Notes: generated by a model from the sequence alone, not told the origin. Counted from the first letter of the stretch, positions 32,290-43,483 are shown. The stretch: 64,000 bases of DNA from Scoparia ambigualis (GCA_963921215.1 OY992511.1:2423001-2487000); one strand, 5' to 3'. Translations and numbers: made by a program.

Positions 32290-32660
32290 TCCTATAGAAG
32301 CTTAATCGCTTCATAGGCTTTGGACACAATTATCATCGCTATCTACAGAAAAAAAAATCTGATTTCATTGAATCAATGGACAACCTATTAATCAAGTACA
32401 ATTCATTTAAAAATTGTTATTATTATGGGGGATGATATTAATATTGATGTAAAAATTAAAACGAAGATCCAAACTCAACTGAATACTTAAATTTACTAGC
32501 TTCCCATGGTATTTTGAGAGGTCATACCTATCATACTAGAAGCAATAACGGCATCGACCATGCTATGGTAAACACAAGGTGCCCAGTCATTACTATGGTT
32601 TTAAAAGCCCCCCTAACTGATCATTCAGCCGTCTATAACATGTATTGATACCAGTTCACT
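32290..32660 (+). pseudogene. AP-endonuclease remnant of the LINE
   Basis: Blocks visible in order but in mixed frames are LDTIIIAIYR (the IxxYRPP block), a GDINIDV-like piece near 32425-32450, NSTEYLNLLASHGILRGHTY near 32475-32530, GIDHAMVN near 32555-32575 and TDHSAV near 32618-32635. These correspond to the GDFN and SDH regions of a LINE endonuclease. It is interrupted by stops. Confidence 0.7.
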
Positions 32661-32898
32661 ATTAATACAAAAGCTCGAGTAATTACGAAGAAGGTTAACT
32701 ACGCGACACTTTTGAACGATACTAAAAACACAAACTTTAATGATATTCTGAACCCTCAAGATGCTAACTGGGCTGCTGAGAGACTAAGTGAGTGATTGTT
32801 TCTAAAAAATTTCGATGTCTGAAGCCCTGGATCACTCCAGGGCTGCCACTGCATGAAAAATCGTAATGGGATGCATCTTAGATGTAAGATTTAATAGC

Positions 32899-33222
32899 CT
32901 CTGTGGTCTAGTGGCTAAGCCAGCGGTTTCAGACCCAGAGGTCCTGGGTTCGATTCCCAGCGGGGGATACATCTTGTGTGCTAGGTTTGGTTGGTAGGGC
33001 TGTTAAGTCCACCTGGCTAGCTACTACCATCTTATCTAAGTCTGTCGCCATAACAACTATGTTTATAGTATTGTTGTGTTCCGACAGTTAGAGATAAGAT
33101 AGCCAGTTTCTCAGTGATTGAGGATTCCGGGTGAAGCGCGCTTCCAACTTCGGCCTTATCGTCACTTACCATCAGGTGAGATGAAGGCCAAGCGCTTACT
33201 CGTTCTAGCATAATAAAAAAAG
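32899..33222 (+). mobile_element. SINE-2, near-complete copy, inserted in the LINE
   Basis: The tRNA-like head has an A-box-like TGGTCTAGTGGCTAAGC and a canonical B box GGTTCGATTCC, about 70 bp in all. The body follows (CCACCTGGCTAGCTACTACC), then a tail CTTACCATCAGGTGAGATG and GCTTACTCGTTCTAGC with a short A-run at 33214-33220. It separates the LINE linker peptides CMKS-like from NNAILNTTYKRYRNHCND, so it inserted after the LINE. I found no clear target duplication. Confidence 0.85.
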
Positions 33223-33335
33223 ATCGTACGCAATAATGCGATCCTTAATACCACATATAAACGCTATAGGAACCACTGCAATGATTTATTAAAACGTCTC
33301 AAAAAAAATCTTCGTTTCTTTCTTTCACGGAGTTC

Positions 33336-33530
33336 TTTCACGTGATTTCTGCACCGGAGTTACACCCCGGGGCCTGTTCGTGCTGCCTGCCTGCTAGTTT
33401 ATGTGCCAGACCAGCCGGCCTAGCGTACACGACTTCACTTTAGTCCCTGCGCGCAGACTGAGTCCGCCGGTTCCAGGTTCCGGATAGCAACGCCGTCGAC
33501 GAAGAAGAAGTTTTTAGCCTAAAGCTAAGT
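33336..33530. other. GC-rich insert within the LINE
   Basis: Between the linker and the RT is a GC-rich patch (GGAGTTACACCCCGGGGCC, CAGACCAGCCGGCC, GACGAAGAAGAAG) that does not read as the LINE protein and looks like a separate inserted repeat. I cannot classify it. Confidence 0.35.
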
Positions 33531-33639
33531 CTTTTAAGTCCTACTTAAGCGGACAGAGTGAGCGATCCATTTGAACCCTCCCTAAGCTATTGTTTATTTT
33601 ATAAAGAATAGAAATAAACCTTGTCACCTATTCGCAGTT

Positions 33640-34690
33640 TTAATTTCTATTCTGAAGTAGGAACTAAACAGCTTCACCATGGCTCTAATTGAAGCAACTA
33701 ATGACGAAATAGCGGCTCTCATCCTCAATTTAAAGATCAACTGTGCTGTTGGATGGGATGGCATTTCTGATAAAATTTTAAAAATTGCTTTACATGTGCC
33801 TCCAATTACACACATAGTAAACTTGTGTCTGCGTACGGGAGTGTTTCCACAAATTCAAAATATCGATCATTCACTCAATACATAAAGCAGGTAAAAAGTG
33901 TCGACAACTATCGCCCATATCCGTCTTACCAGCTCTGTCTAAGATATTAGAAAAGATTATGAACAAAAGATAATTATCATTTCTCGACAAAGAAAACTTC
34001 CTATCTAAAAATCAATACGGATTTAGAGCTGGTAAGTAAACTTCTGATGCGGTGATTCAACTTTCTAAGCATATTGCTGAACATCTAGACATTAAAAACA
34101 GATCTGTAGAAGTATTCCTAGATCTTGCGACAGTGTTCGACACAGTCTCTGTGCTGCTACTACTGAGCAAAATTAATAAAATGAGTATTCATGGATTAGC
34201 GCACGATCTTTTTACGTGCTACTTAACCTCCAGGACTCAAAGACTGCAGATTGGAGAGCGTGTTTATACTTATGGTATTCCTCAGGGCAGTGTAACAAGT
34301 GCTAGCCTACCTTATATTTATGATCTGTGCAACCTAAAACTAAATAATTGTAAGATTTTTACCTTTGCCGACTATACGTCACTTATATAGGCAAAACCTA
34401 AGAGGGGGCTAGGACTGAAGCTGAAGAGGGTATTCGTATTGCTATGCAATGGCTGCAAGCTAATATTTTAACCTTGAATACAACCAAAACCAAAATCATA
34501 ACCTTTGGAAAATCACAGCGGGAAATTCCCGACACTAGTTACAAAATAAAAGCTCATAACTGTTTCTTGACTAATGCCTCCTTATGTCAGTCTCGGTGTC
34601 CTTTTAGACCAAACTTTAACTTGGAAACCACATATTCACATGATATCTGTAACAACCCACAAACTCATGTATGTTTTTAAATCATAGCGT
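33640..34690 (+). pseudogene. RT remnant of the LINE, catalytic site mutated
   Basis: The frame NSFTMALIEATNDEIAALI, CAVGWDGISDKILK leads into RT. A shift near 33880 separates it from SIIHSIHKAGKKCRQL and SPISVLPALSKILEK; then NQYGFRAGK, motif A FLDLATVFD (34115-34145, K-to-T and A-to-V against DLAKAFD), motif B GIPQGSV (34270-34292) and motif C FADYTS (34365-34382). The second catalytic Asp of FADD is Tyr, so the enzyme would be inactive even without the stops. A final piece WLQANILTLNTTKTKIITFG matches motif D. Confidence 0.85.
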
Positions 34691-35217
34691 CATAGCGTAT
34701 AAGCCGTATAGATTTCCAACTCGTGAAACTGTATGCACTGTGTGATGTTTTGTCAGTAAGGCAATTGTTTGTAATTAACACCATCCTTAGGCCGTACAAA
34801 AAACTAAATGAAACACCTCAAACAGCGGTCACGCGCAGAAAGTACGTTTGCCACAAAAATGTTTTCAGAACCGTTTTTATTTTTTATTACCTTTTCTGTA
34901 TAATAAAATTATTGATATATAGGTACACTAAATTACTCTTTTTATTATTTCTTTGGCAAAATAGAAGGTTCTATTACTTACCTAAATAACAGGCTCGGCC
35001 TAGCTTAGGTACTAGTGTATTGTAAAGTACCAAAATATCTACTTTGCATTAAAGATTCAAGTTGTGTTGTTTAGTTAATGAATTAGAAAAGTACTAAACT
35101 AGACCATAAGCAAAATTGTAATTAACTGCAATAACATTTTATGGATGTATTTTCTTTGGAACAAATAAATTTATCTTATCTTATCTTATTTAACTTAAAA
35201 TTCATCTGTAATCTCGC

Positions 35218-35331
35218 CTCGAGTCCTTGTAAAGTAAATAAAGGGTAAAAATTCAAGTATTTTTTTTAAACTCGAGCTATTCTTGAAAGCTCGAGTTCAT
35301 TTTAAGACTCGAGCTCTTTTGAAGACTCGAT
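35218..35331. repeat. 18-bp tandem array centred on CTCGAG, array 2
   Basis: CTCGAG at 35271, 35290 and 35308 and CTCGAT at 35326 are spaced 19, 18 and 18 bp; another CTCGAG is at 35218, 53 bp upstream. Units resemble those of array 1 in the same orientation. It starts 23-28 bp after the 3' microsatellite of the LINE. Confidence 0.8.
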
Positions 35332-35945
35332 GTGTTTCTCAGAGAGGTCGCGCTCAACTAGACTCGTCCCGAGCCTATCAAGCTAACAGAGCCCTGCAAT
35401 CCCCTGCCTCTACATCGAGCATTTAATTTTAAACAAATTATTTAAGGTCTCCTTCTTAGGTGGAGTTAATTCTTTTTCAAGTATCGTAACACTTAATCAG
35501 TTATTATTTTATGTAATTTGTATACAAGCACGTTTATGATGTAAGTATGAGTAATTATATCTAATTATTTTTCTCTAAACCTCCCCGTGTGCTGGTGTCG
35601 TTGTTGGGACGTTAATAGGCTGATGATTTTATTTTTTGACTAGTTTTATCTCTGACATCTAATCAGAAACGCATAGATAAAGGAATCACTGTCTAATTCA
35701 TAAAGCAAATCATTTTGGTTGGTGGGTTTGATTCTATCCTAAGCTAGTAATTTATTTCAACGTATCAATTATATCTTAAAGTATATTGGAGCTTTGTTAA
35801 CGCAAAAAACATCAAATATAAAAAAATTCGCTATACTTACATATAACAGAGCCTTCCAAAGTTTAATAGCGTATTTTTACTCATCTAAATAAGATAGAAA
35901 ATATCAAAGTAGTTCAAAGACAGCGAAACTTCGAGTGGTGGTTCC
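35332..35945. other. Non-coding stretch
   Basis: A 30-bp SINE-4 tail scrap (GTTGGGACGTTAATAGGCTG) is at about 35602-35630. Nothing else is supported. Confidence 0.45.
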
Positions 35946-36070
35946 CAATAGAGGTAGTAATTTTTTTCAACGTATATATACGTATATATTACGTAATATA
36001 TTTGCGTAACTAACGCAAATATTTTACGTAACTATCATATTTTCTATGATTGTAAAATTACCTCTATAAA
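35946..36070. repeat. Fold-back repeat of about 125 bp
   Basis: Outer arms AATAGAGGTAGTAATTTT (35947-) and TTGTAAAATTACCTCTAT (to 36068) are inverted, and an inner perfect-but-one stem pairs 35990-36007 (TACGTAATATATTTGCGT) with 36013-36030. It may be a small AT-rich MITE. Confidence 0.65.
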
Positions 36071-36684
36071 AATAAGCTCCTAAATAAAATTAGGAGGAAA
36101 CCTCTCACGTCGGCACCTCTGGTTACGCTTAATTTCAAGTGCTTAAGATAACTCGTCAAACAGCCACCGAATACCTTTTTTACACTAATAAGCATTGCTA
36201 TCGATTTAAAAGGACCGACACTTTATATGTGAAGTTGATAAAAATGGCGACAAAGCTGCCATGTGTCGACGCAGCGATAAGCAGATTCACCCGCGGTGTA
36301 GAGATAACGAACACAACGTATAACCAAATCACAGTAGGGCATTTTTAACTCTAAATATTTTTTTATTCTACCACAAAAGTTGCAATTACATAATATGACA
36401 TAAGTAATAGTACTTTGAAGTAAAATTATCTCAACTGTTATTTAAATTATTTCTGAATTTATTATAGCACAGTTAATTTTTAAATAACTTAACTTTTTAT
36501 TAAAAAAATTTATTGCAAATATTGTAATTTATTTCTAACATTTTTTGAAAACTATGTTACTGATGTTTATTTTGAATTTTCCTATGTTTGAAATTATTGT
36601 GTAAAACCCTTGTAAAAGGTGAAAATGTAGTGAGACGCTGTATGGAATATTAACGTCTATTTACATTTCACAATAAAGTATACT
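36071..36684. other. AT-rich non-coding stretch
   Basis: A 69-codon frame at 36139-36348 has no recognisable content. Nothing else. Confidence 0.45.
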
Positions 36685-36878
36685 ATCGCGGTTTGCGATC
36701 TTGCCGTTTAAGAATTTTTCGCAACGCAGGGTCAGTAGATGTGTGACCAAATATAAAAAAAACTCTAGCTCCTCCATTCTTCGGAAAGGACGTAAAGCCA
36801 TTGGTACCAGTTGTTGTCGTAAGACTGCAGTCGGTAAAACCCACCAACCAGCTATAGGCCAGCCTGGTGGGTTATAAT
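36685..36878 (+). mobile_element. SINE-4, 5' part (split by a DNA transposon)
   Basis: GCGGTTTGCGATCTTGCCG, GTGTGACCAAA, CTTCGGAAAGGACG, GTTGTTGTCGTAAGACTGCA and CCAGCCTGGTGGG follow SINE-4 order up to about 36878. The expected tail is missing here and reappears in the same orientation at 39228-39312, so the two parts are one SINE interrupted by the element between them. Confidence 0.75.
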
Positions 36879-37227
36879 CCAAGCAGCAAAATTTGGTACT
36901 ATAAGAGTCCTGAGAACGTTTTGGAGCGTGCTAATTAGTGTACATGATTAGCACTATAATGATGTTAAGAACGTTTACAGAACCCCGAATAGGCCCTAGT
37001 ATTATCACTGATTTATTCTAAAAACATTACATAAGGGCTCTCACGGTAATAAATCAGCTATGTAGTTGAAACCTAAAAGTGTCGAGAAACGCTATTTGGT
37101 ACTGAAATAGTGCTATCTGCAGCATTTATGTCACAAATTTGCACTATTAAAGTAACCAAAACATGTTTATAGTGCTATTTTGCGCCATAAACAATTCTAG
37201 TGATCTTTTTTATCACACTTATTTAAT

Positions 37228-37434
37228 GTGCCTCGTCGTGTCGGTCGTCGTGAGTGTTCTTCAACGAAAATCGACAAATTAATAACAACAAAAATATTAT
37301 GGTTTATTTCATTCGCCGTAGTAATAAAAATTAAAAGGACACTACGTAGCTCTGCCGTAACTTGCACTTGCGAAATTAATTCTATTGATAAAATCATTCA
37401 TGCCGATTTCAAATTTGACAATGCGCCCTTGTAA
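37228..37434 (+). other. Possible exon inside the DNA transposon
   Basis: A plus-strand frame begins MPRRVGRRECSSTKIDKL and runs 68 codons to a good donor-like CTTGTAAGT at 37431-37439, as an exon would. On the other strand the same junction reads as an acceptor (CTTACAAG/G), so the strand is ambiguous. No domain is recognised. Confidence 0.25.
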
Positions 37435-38035
37435 GTTTCTTGTTTTAATTAAATTTAAATTAATAAAATAAATATTTTTCCCCACTATGGCTGGTATAGT
37501 ACACATCGGCACCAGCCGTGCTGCTAATGTGCTATCATAGCAGAAAACAGCAGCCATATTTCGTTTCTCTTAGGGTTTCGTTGTCCAAATTTAAAATCAG
37601 ACTAAATCAGTGTAGCAGAGCAGGTAATCAAAATAAATTTCCTTGTACCTACATTACATGCTTTTAGCAATAAGGCCGCCTATTATTTTCTCTTGTTGTT
37701 TGTGATTCTAAGTACTTACCTAACTATTTGTGCAATAAGTACCTATAGTGTTTATTTATCTACTTTTCTAAATACATAGGGGCATAATTTAGGGAATGGT
37801 AAATATGAAAGTAGGTACCTAAAATACGTAAGTAGGCACTCGCACTAGTATCTTTATTATTGACATTTCACATTCACAATGCTATACAGATACCTAGTCT
37901 ATAATATAAAATATAGGATAAAATGTTTACTAGAAAAAAAATCAACCAATCTCAGGAAAGCTTGAATTGGCTTGCAGTAAATCGTCAACTACTAGAAAGA
38001 ATTTAACGAGTCTTCTGGGGTCTCGGTTATTGTTC

Positions 38036-38452
38036 TCAAAAATTCTCATCTGTTTTCAAAAGCGTCCTTGGATCTTTTGGTAAGAAACTAGGAATACGCT
38101 TATTTATTATTTCTATCAAACTTTTAACTGCTTGATGAGGTATATTATAAGTGACGCACCATCTTCTTATATCACTGCATAATTGTTCATCTTTATTGCT
38201 ATCTTCATCTGATTCAGATGTTGAGGAACTTTGAACAGAGGAGCTCTCACTCTCATAATAATATTCTTCATCCTTATTACTGACTTGAAAAGGAGGAACA
38301 TTATTGCTACAACCCTGAAGTGGTACAAAACCAATATTTTGTACGGAACCATGAGCTGAATTTTCTGAACCCGCTTGACCAGTATTTACATTTTGGACAT
38401 GAGCCTGTTGTATTGATGATAATGCCTGTGTATATCGACTCTTTACTTTTTT
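38036..38452 (-). CDS. Transposon-encoded protein fragment with LPKDPRTLL signature
   Basis: The minus strand is open for 138 codons from a TAA just before 38452 to a TGA at 38036-38038; there is no ATG near the start, so it is probably an internal exon or a truncated gene. Residues 1-60 are Gln/Ser/Asn-rich (QALSSIQQAHVQNVNTGQ), 65-90 are acidic and Ser-rich (SESSSVQSSSTSESDEDSN), and the end reads RRWCVTYNIPHQAVKSLIEI, then IPSFLPKDPRTLLKT. I recall the W-A-xx-x-I-x-xx-A-x-x-x-L-L ... LPxDxRTLLxT arrangement as a conserved module in uncharacterised transposon-linked proteins of insects and cnidarians. Function is unknown. It lies inside the inverted ends at 36879-39219. Confidence 0.6.
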   Translation of the reverse strand, partial: KKVKSRYTQALSSIQQAHVQNVNTGQAGSENSAHGSVQNIGFVPLQGCSNNVPPFQVSNKDEEYYYESESSSVQSSSTSESDEDSNKDEQLCSDIRRWCVTYNIPHQAVKSLIEIINKRIPSFLPKDPRTLLKTDENF

Positions 38453-39227
38453 TTATAAGTATACTTACGCAAAGATCTCAAAACCATTATTAAATCTGTA
38501 ATTACTTAAATCTTAACTAGATCTCTAAAAAAATCTACAGAGTGCCCTCATTTTGAAAAACTAGTGATATAATTATTGATACTGAATATCTATAAATCCA
38601 ATTAGTCCATTAATTATTAATTTTAGTACTTGTTTGTGACGGTTTAATATCGTAGCAGTAACACGAACTCACTTATAGAGCTATTTAGAATTGAAGTTAT
38701 TTAGCAGCTGCACCAGGAGTCGCTATGGTACTGTTAAGTACTGTAGAAGAGTTATCATGATTTTTATAGAACTAGCTCCATAGCGATGTTAAGGGAGCTT
38801 GTAAGAAAACATAAAGTTCCGTAATGATTGTGCAAGTTACTTTTACAGTGCAAATTGAACCTGTTATAGTGTTTTTGACACTTCTACAATACTAGTGCTG
38901 TTAAAGTTCTTTTCACGCATTTAGCAATACTAAATAGATACACAAAACTGTCAATAAAGTCGTCTATATTACTAAATAGTAACATAATCGCTATTATATT
39001 ATCTATTATCGTGCAACACTTTAATGATTCTTTTGTATAGTCCTGTAAACGTTCTTATAGCAAAATTATAGTACTTAAATGTTCATTAATTTTATAAAAG
39101 CAAATCGCTCTGTTTAAAACCTTTATGGTACAAGCAGTCACAATGATTACCATTACAGGCCTACTATATCACTGTTTGGTGATAAAATGCCTTGGTTATA
39201 GAACCTTTTGTTACTTGGGAAGCTATG

Positions 39228-39312
39228 GTTCTATCTCTCCATGTGATATTGATCATGTAGGAAGGCCTCTGCCCAGCAGTGGAAAGTTTATCATTTGATG
39301 ATGGCGATGATG
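39228..39312 (+). mobile_element. SINE-4, 3' part (split by the DNA transposon)
   Basis: ATCTCTCCATGTGATATTG, GGAAGGCCTCTGCCCAGCAG, TGG and a GATGATGG end form the tail missing from the part at 36685-36878, in the same orientation. Confidence 0.7.
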
Positions 39313-39951
39313 AAAGTTGCAATCAAGCATACGGCTCACTTGATTCAGGCAAACGATTATCGAAACTTATGGACGTTTGCATATTTCACATAGCTGAATC
39401 AGAGTTTGATTAAATGAGAATAATAAAGCTGAAAAGAAACATTAGCAAATTCTGGGTTTTGTATTATTTTTAAATACATTTTATCGTATCTACAACCTTA
39501 TTTCCTTTTCTTTTATTGTATGTATGTCTTGTGTAGTATTGTATGTAGAAATTTTAGTGATACTTTTATTATTTTAGATCAATCTTACTATTTTAACATT
39601 TAAAACAAAATTCTAGTTAAACAGCAACAATACCCCGAAAAGTGAAAGACAGCAAAATAAACGTAAACTATGCCATCTCGTGTGTGTTTACACAACTAAT
39701 TGCAAAGTTTCCCTTCTGCCTCTCCATTAACAAACGGCTTGCCGGAGTGGCGGCGATATTAAAAGCTTCGTTATCTCGCTAGTAATTGTGAGAACTTAAT
39801 CTTCCTTATCTGAACACCGCCGGTAGTGTTATCTTGACGTTTCGAGTATCAAAAACGGTATTGAAAACATGTGCACCGCACTCAATTGATTTTAGGAGGG
39901 AGCTTTACGATTAGTAGATGTATTTTCTCGAGAATGTCACGATGTGATCTC
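39313..39951. other. AT-rich non-coding stretch
   Basis: Nothing recognisable. Confidence 0.5.
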
Positions 39952-40062
39952 GAAAATTACGCAACTTTCGCAATGTCGGCTCAGTGAATGGGTGACCGAA
40001 TTTCAATATCTTGAGCTCTATTCGTGCTTCGGAAGACACTTTAAGCTGTTGTTCCCGCCTAA
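39952..40062 (+). repeat. SINE-4 fragment (middle)
   Basis: TACGCAACTTTCGCAATGTC, GAATGGGTGACCGAA and GTGCTTCGGAAGACACTTTA match the middle of SINE-4; the tail is absent. Confidence 0.75.
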
Positions 40063-41519
40063 CGTCTCGTTTATAAAATGATTTGAACCAGGAAACATTA
40101 CGTTTTATTGACTTGCATCTCCATAAATCTACACAAATACGAAATCTTCCAAATATTATACGATATATTATTATTTATTTCTTTTGTAAATATAAGTTTG
40201 GATGTCCTAATGCTTTAGAAGCTGTAGCCGGTGACCAATAATGTAGCGATCAGGTAGCCTCTTGTAAATATTTATTTAAGATATTGTTTCAGTCTCGACT
40301 TTGACAATTGTAAATTTATATTTAGAAATACCGTTAATTTTGAACTTTAACTCAACGACACACAGGTTATTTCTAATTCTATTTTGAAAATAAACAAAAT
40401 TTACTAGAAACGCAATCTGGTGCTGAGCATTGACATTCAAAAATAAGCGATATTGTTTTGCTCCTATGAATTATTTTACAATACCTACTCGTATGACGTT
40501 CGAGATTTAAGTGTTGTTTGTATTCAAAAGGTGCGTTCAAATCATAGGTAGGACGCAAACAGTAGCTGGCCACCCGCGTATTTTTTAAAAAAACATTCAT
40601 CTCCAGTGTTGTCTATGCAAACACGATTAAATCGACGTGGGGCGCGTTCCGATCATCGATCATACAGAATGTACTTAGCGTCGAGTGTTTATATTAGTTT
40701 CTGGATAGTGATGTGAAGCTGCAACTAAAATACGATGATTTTCTTAAAGTGTTTATGTTTAAAAATATCATGGATGCCTAAATAAAATGCCGGAAACGTA
40801 CCTAGTGCAGTATTAAAAAAAGATTGTATAACCACACTGTTGATTTGTTTTAAAGTTTAAACGAGTGTGTACAATTAATATTGTAAGAAAATAACTATTC
40901 GTCTAAGTAAATACTCGTCAAATAAATAAGTATAATTTCCATTCCGCATTTTGAACTGAAAACAAAAGCCAGGCTACTAAACAATTAAGAGTGACAAATG
41001 AAACACGGTTTCACCACCCTATCTGCTAAGGCAACAATGGCTCACAATTATACCGTAGAGTCTATTTGCTCTGCCTCAGCTTGCCACAGATAACACAAAT
41101 AAAAGACACTCGCTACCGTACAGCACTACCAACACAACAGCCAGTTGCGAGAGGGAGCCACTATCGCACAAGTCTTCGCGATAAAGTCGATTATCCTTTC
41201 ATTTTGTATAGCGTACATTTAGTTTCATTTTTTGCCGCTTGCAAGTAAAGTTGGTTCTTCTGTACTCGCGTAAGCACTTGCCTTAGTGTAAACACGCCAC
41301 GAGAGACTCTGTTTTGACAGTAATCAGAAAATTTTGTACTTCGAGGAACTACTATTGAGATGTCTTAGGAATTTAATGTCGGTTAAGGGTTTTATGAGAC
41401 GTTGATGTTGGTGTTTCATCATTAGAAAACAAAGGTTGTAAAGAATAAAGCGGGCACAAAAATAAGTTGTTTAAAGATTAGAATGATAGAATATAATACT
41501 TATTATTCACAAAATACAG
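40063..41519. other. AT-rich non-coding stretch
   Basis: Frames at 40379-40600 and 41066-41248 have no domain or context. No repeat is recognised. Confidence 0.45.
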
Positions 41520-41710
41520 AAACGCTACAATTAATAAGGTTTTAGGGTTCGAAACGTCAGGATAATATAAATAAAACTATAAATAGTAAATTAAACGCGA
41601 GTTAATCCGTAAAAAAGTGTTTCATTTCAATGTGTAGTGCTCGCTTAAACCTCAGACAACAATAAGGTTTTAGAAGTCATACAAAATCTTCCTGTTTGTC
41701 CCGCTAGTTT
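41520..41710 (-). repeat. Older dispersed repeat, copy 2
   Basis: Its reverse complement contains GCGAGCACTACACATTGAAA, TGAAACACTTTTTTACGG and CCTGACGTTTCGAACCC, matching 7697-7830. Unlike copy 1 it has no MITE at the TTGTTGTCTGAGG junction, so it shows the uninterrupted site. Its outer end contains CCGCTAGTTTGT, common beside this repeat. Confidence 0.65.
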
Positions 41711-43483
41711 GTAATTATTTTATATCTTTTCGTACGAAACAAAGATAAACATAATCAACCACAAGGTTAGCGTTTTAACCGGACAACCGTTATCCGTTTT
41801 TGTACACGGATTCGAGCTTAACTTTTTTAATATTTAGTTTTGAAAAGATCTACTGCGCCTTAAGCCTTGATATTGGGTTATTTTCACAATTTGATCAAGT
41901 TAAAGTTATATTGTGGAAATGAGTCGGCTACTACTACTATTTCCAATTCTAGTAAAATAATAATACAATTATGATTCGTAATACAAAGCACAGAATCCAA
42001 CCACTATAATTTGTATATGATCAAAGCAACGCCATCTAGTAACGAATTCGTGAAACCAATATGAAATTTTTAAAAAAGCTCCTACTAGGCACTCCGCAGT
42101 GAGGCGTTTCATTTATTAACATAAAAGATGTGCACAACGCTTAGCTGTTGATGATCAATAAAAAAACTGCATCTAATTACACCATAAACAAACACAAAGC
42201 AGCTCCCATGTCGCTTACTCATACAAATTTCCTCACCGTAGTATGTGAAGAACAGTGTTGCGTGTGTATAAGTAAACTGATGACTTCAACCCGTCATTAC
42301 GGCGACAAGATGATCGGCGATCAATCATTACGAGTGATTGAGACAAATTACATTCATCCCGCTGAAACGGGGCGAAACGGGGCAAAACGGGCAAAAAGTC
42401 GCTCTAAGTGATATTAAGGCTTATGCACAACGCGCCCGTATAGATTATAATGATTATGCGTTATCGAAGAATATTAAACTTTTTGTGTTGTTATGGTTAT
42501 GTGTGGCGTGGCGGTTCGGAATAGTTATCGATCACGAATGGATATTACTAAGAACGCTTTGCATTCAGTGGTCGGACCTAGTACGGAAATACATTATTTT
42601 TTTCTACTGCTATTGTGTTTTCTAAGAATGTAACTTTTTACATAAACATAATTCATTTTTTTTTTTTAAATAGGCAAATTTATATTGATTATAGATGCAA
42701 ATTGGCATACAAAAACTGTGTAATTATTTATTCCCAAAACTAAATTAACTATTTTAGATTTATGGGTATAAGACTATAGAAAAATAACATTTGAATAATG
42801 TGTAGTGTAATTAAGTAATCAATTAAATATGTGATTATGAAATATCTTTAAAGGCAACATACCCGAAATTATTTTATAATATCATAACTAGGGTTGTTAT
42901 ATGTTATATTTTGAGGCAGTTTTTGTTGTTAAACCGTTTTACCAGCATTATTCTAAAGTAGTACAAAATTTAATTTGAGTTATATTCCTCCTTTTTCGTT
43001 GTTTTTCTTTCTCTGACTGGCTAAACACTATCTGCCATACTATAAAACCATGACTATAGACAACTCTAGTTTAACATTAGTTAGACAATGTCTAAAACAG
43101 ATGATCGCCCTTTTACGCTAAAAGTTTTAGAAGTACTAAGTACTGAGAATTTACACGCACTTTAAACACGCAGCTAACTTGAAACACCGTTTTGTAATAC
43201 ATCCCGGAATTTAGTAATTTTCCGTTTACTACACATGACACTTCTTTTACGAAGCTGACGTATCTGCCCTACAGTAGGACCAAATATAGTGGAAATAATA
43301 ACATTATTAATTGATCAACATCAATGTGGATACCACCTTAAGCTAAAATTGTTAAAATGATCTCAAACAAAGGATTTTTGTTTTCGATTAACCATTAACT
43401 CGGTAAATTACTGCGTAATCATTGAGCTAAGCATTCGCGTTTCCCATTATCCTTAATACTAATTGGATATATTTTAACCGACT
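41711..43483. other. Non-coding stretch with a 10-bp tandem repeat
   Basis: At 42361-42396 three head-to-tail units near GAAACGGGGC occur within overlapping short frames (42148-42625) that show no domain. The rest is AT-rich. Confidence 0.45.

Larger units (their letters stand above)
31640..35195 (+). mobile_element. Degenerate Jockey/CR1-like LINE
   Basis: In order on the plus strand: ORF1 C-terminus (31651-31809), endonuclease pieces (about 32290-32650), an RT linker interrupted by a SINE (32899-33222), RT (33640-34690) and a 3' UTR that ends in (TTATC)n at about 35172-35190. All coding parts carry stops or shifts. The microsatellite 3' end marks the right boundary; the left boundary is open because ORF1 is truncated. 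Confidence 0.8.
36879..39219. mobile_element. About 2.3-kb DNA transposon with long divergent terminal inverted repeats
   Basis: The left end (CCAAGCAGCAAAATTTGGTA, then CTATAAG) matches the reverse complement of the right end (CCCAAGTAACAAAAGGTTCT, then ATAA). Further in, two more blocks recur inverted and in the same order: ACTATAAT...TAAGAACGTTTACAG (left about 36952, right about 39050-39085) and ATTTGCACT...AAAGTAAC (left about 37135, right about 38855). The element divides a SINE-4 copy, which independently locates both boundaries. It carries the 138-codon frame at 38036-38452. The superfamily is undetermined, and the target duplication is not clean. Confidence 0.7.

Noticed and set aside
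30707..35331. CRISPR array
   Set aside because: The 18-bp CTCGAG repeats have no separate spacers of the right length and the genome is an insect's.
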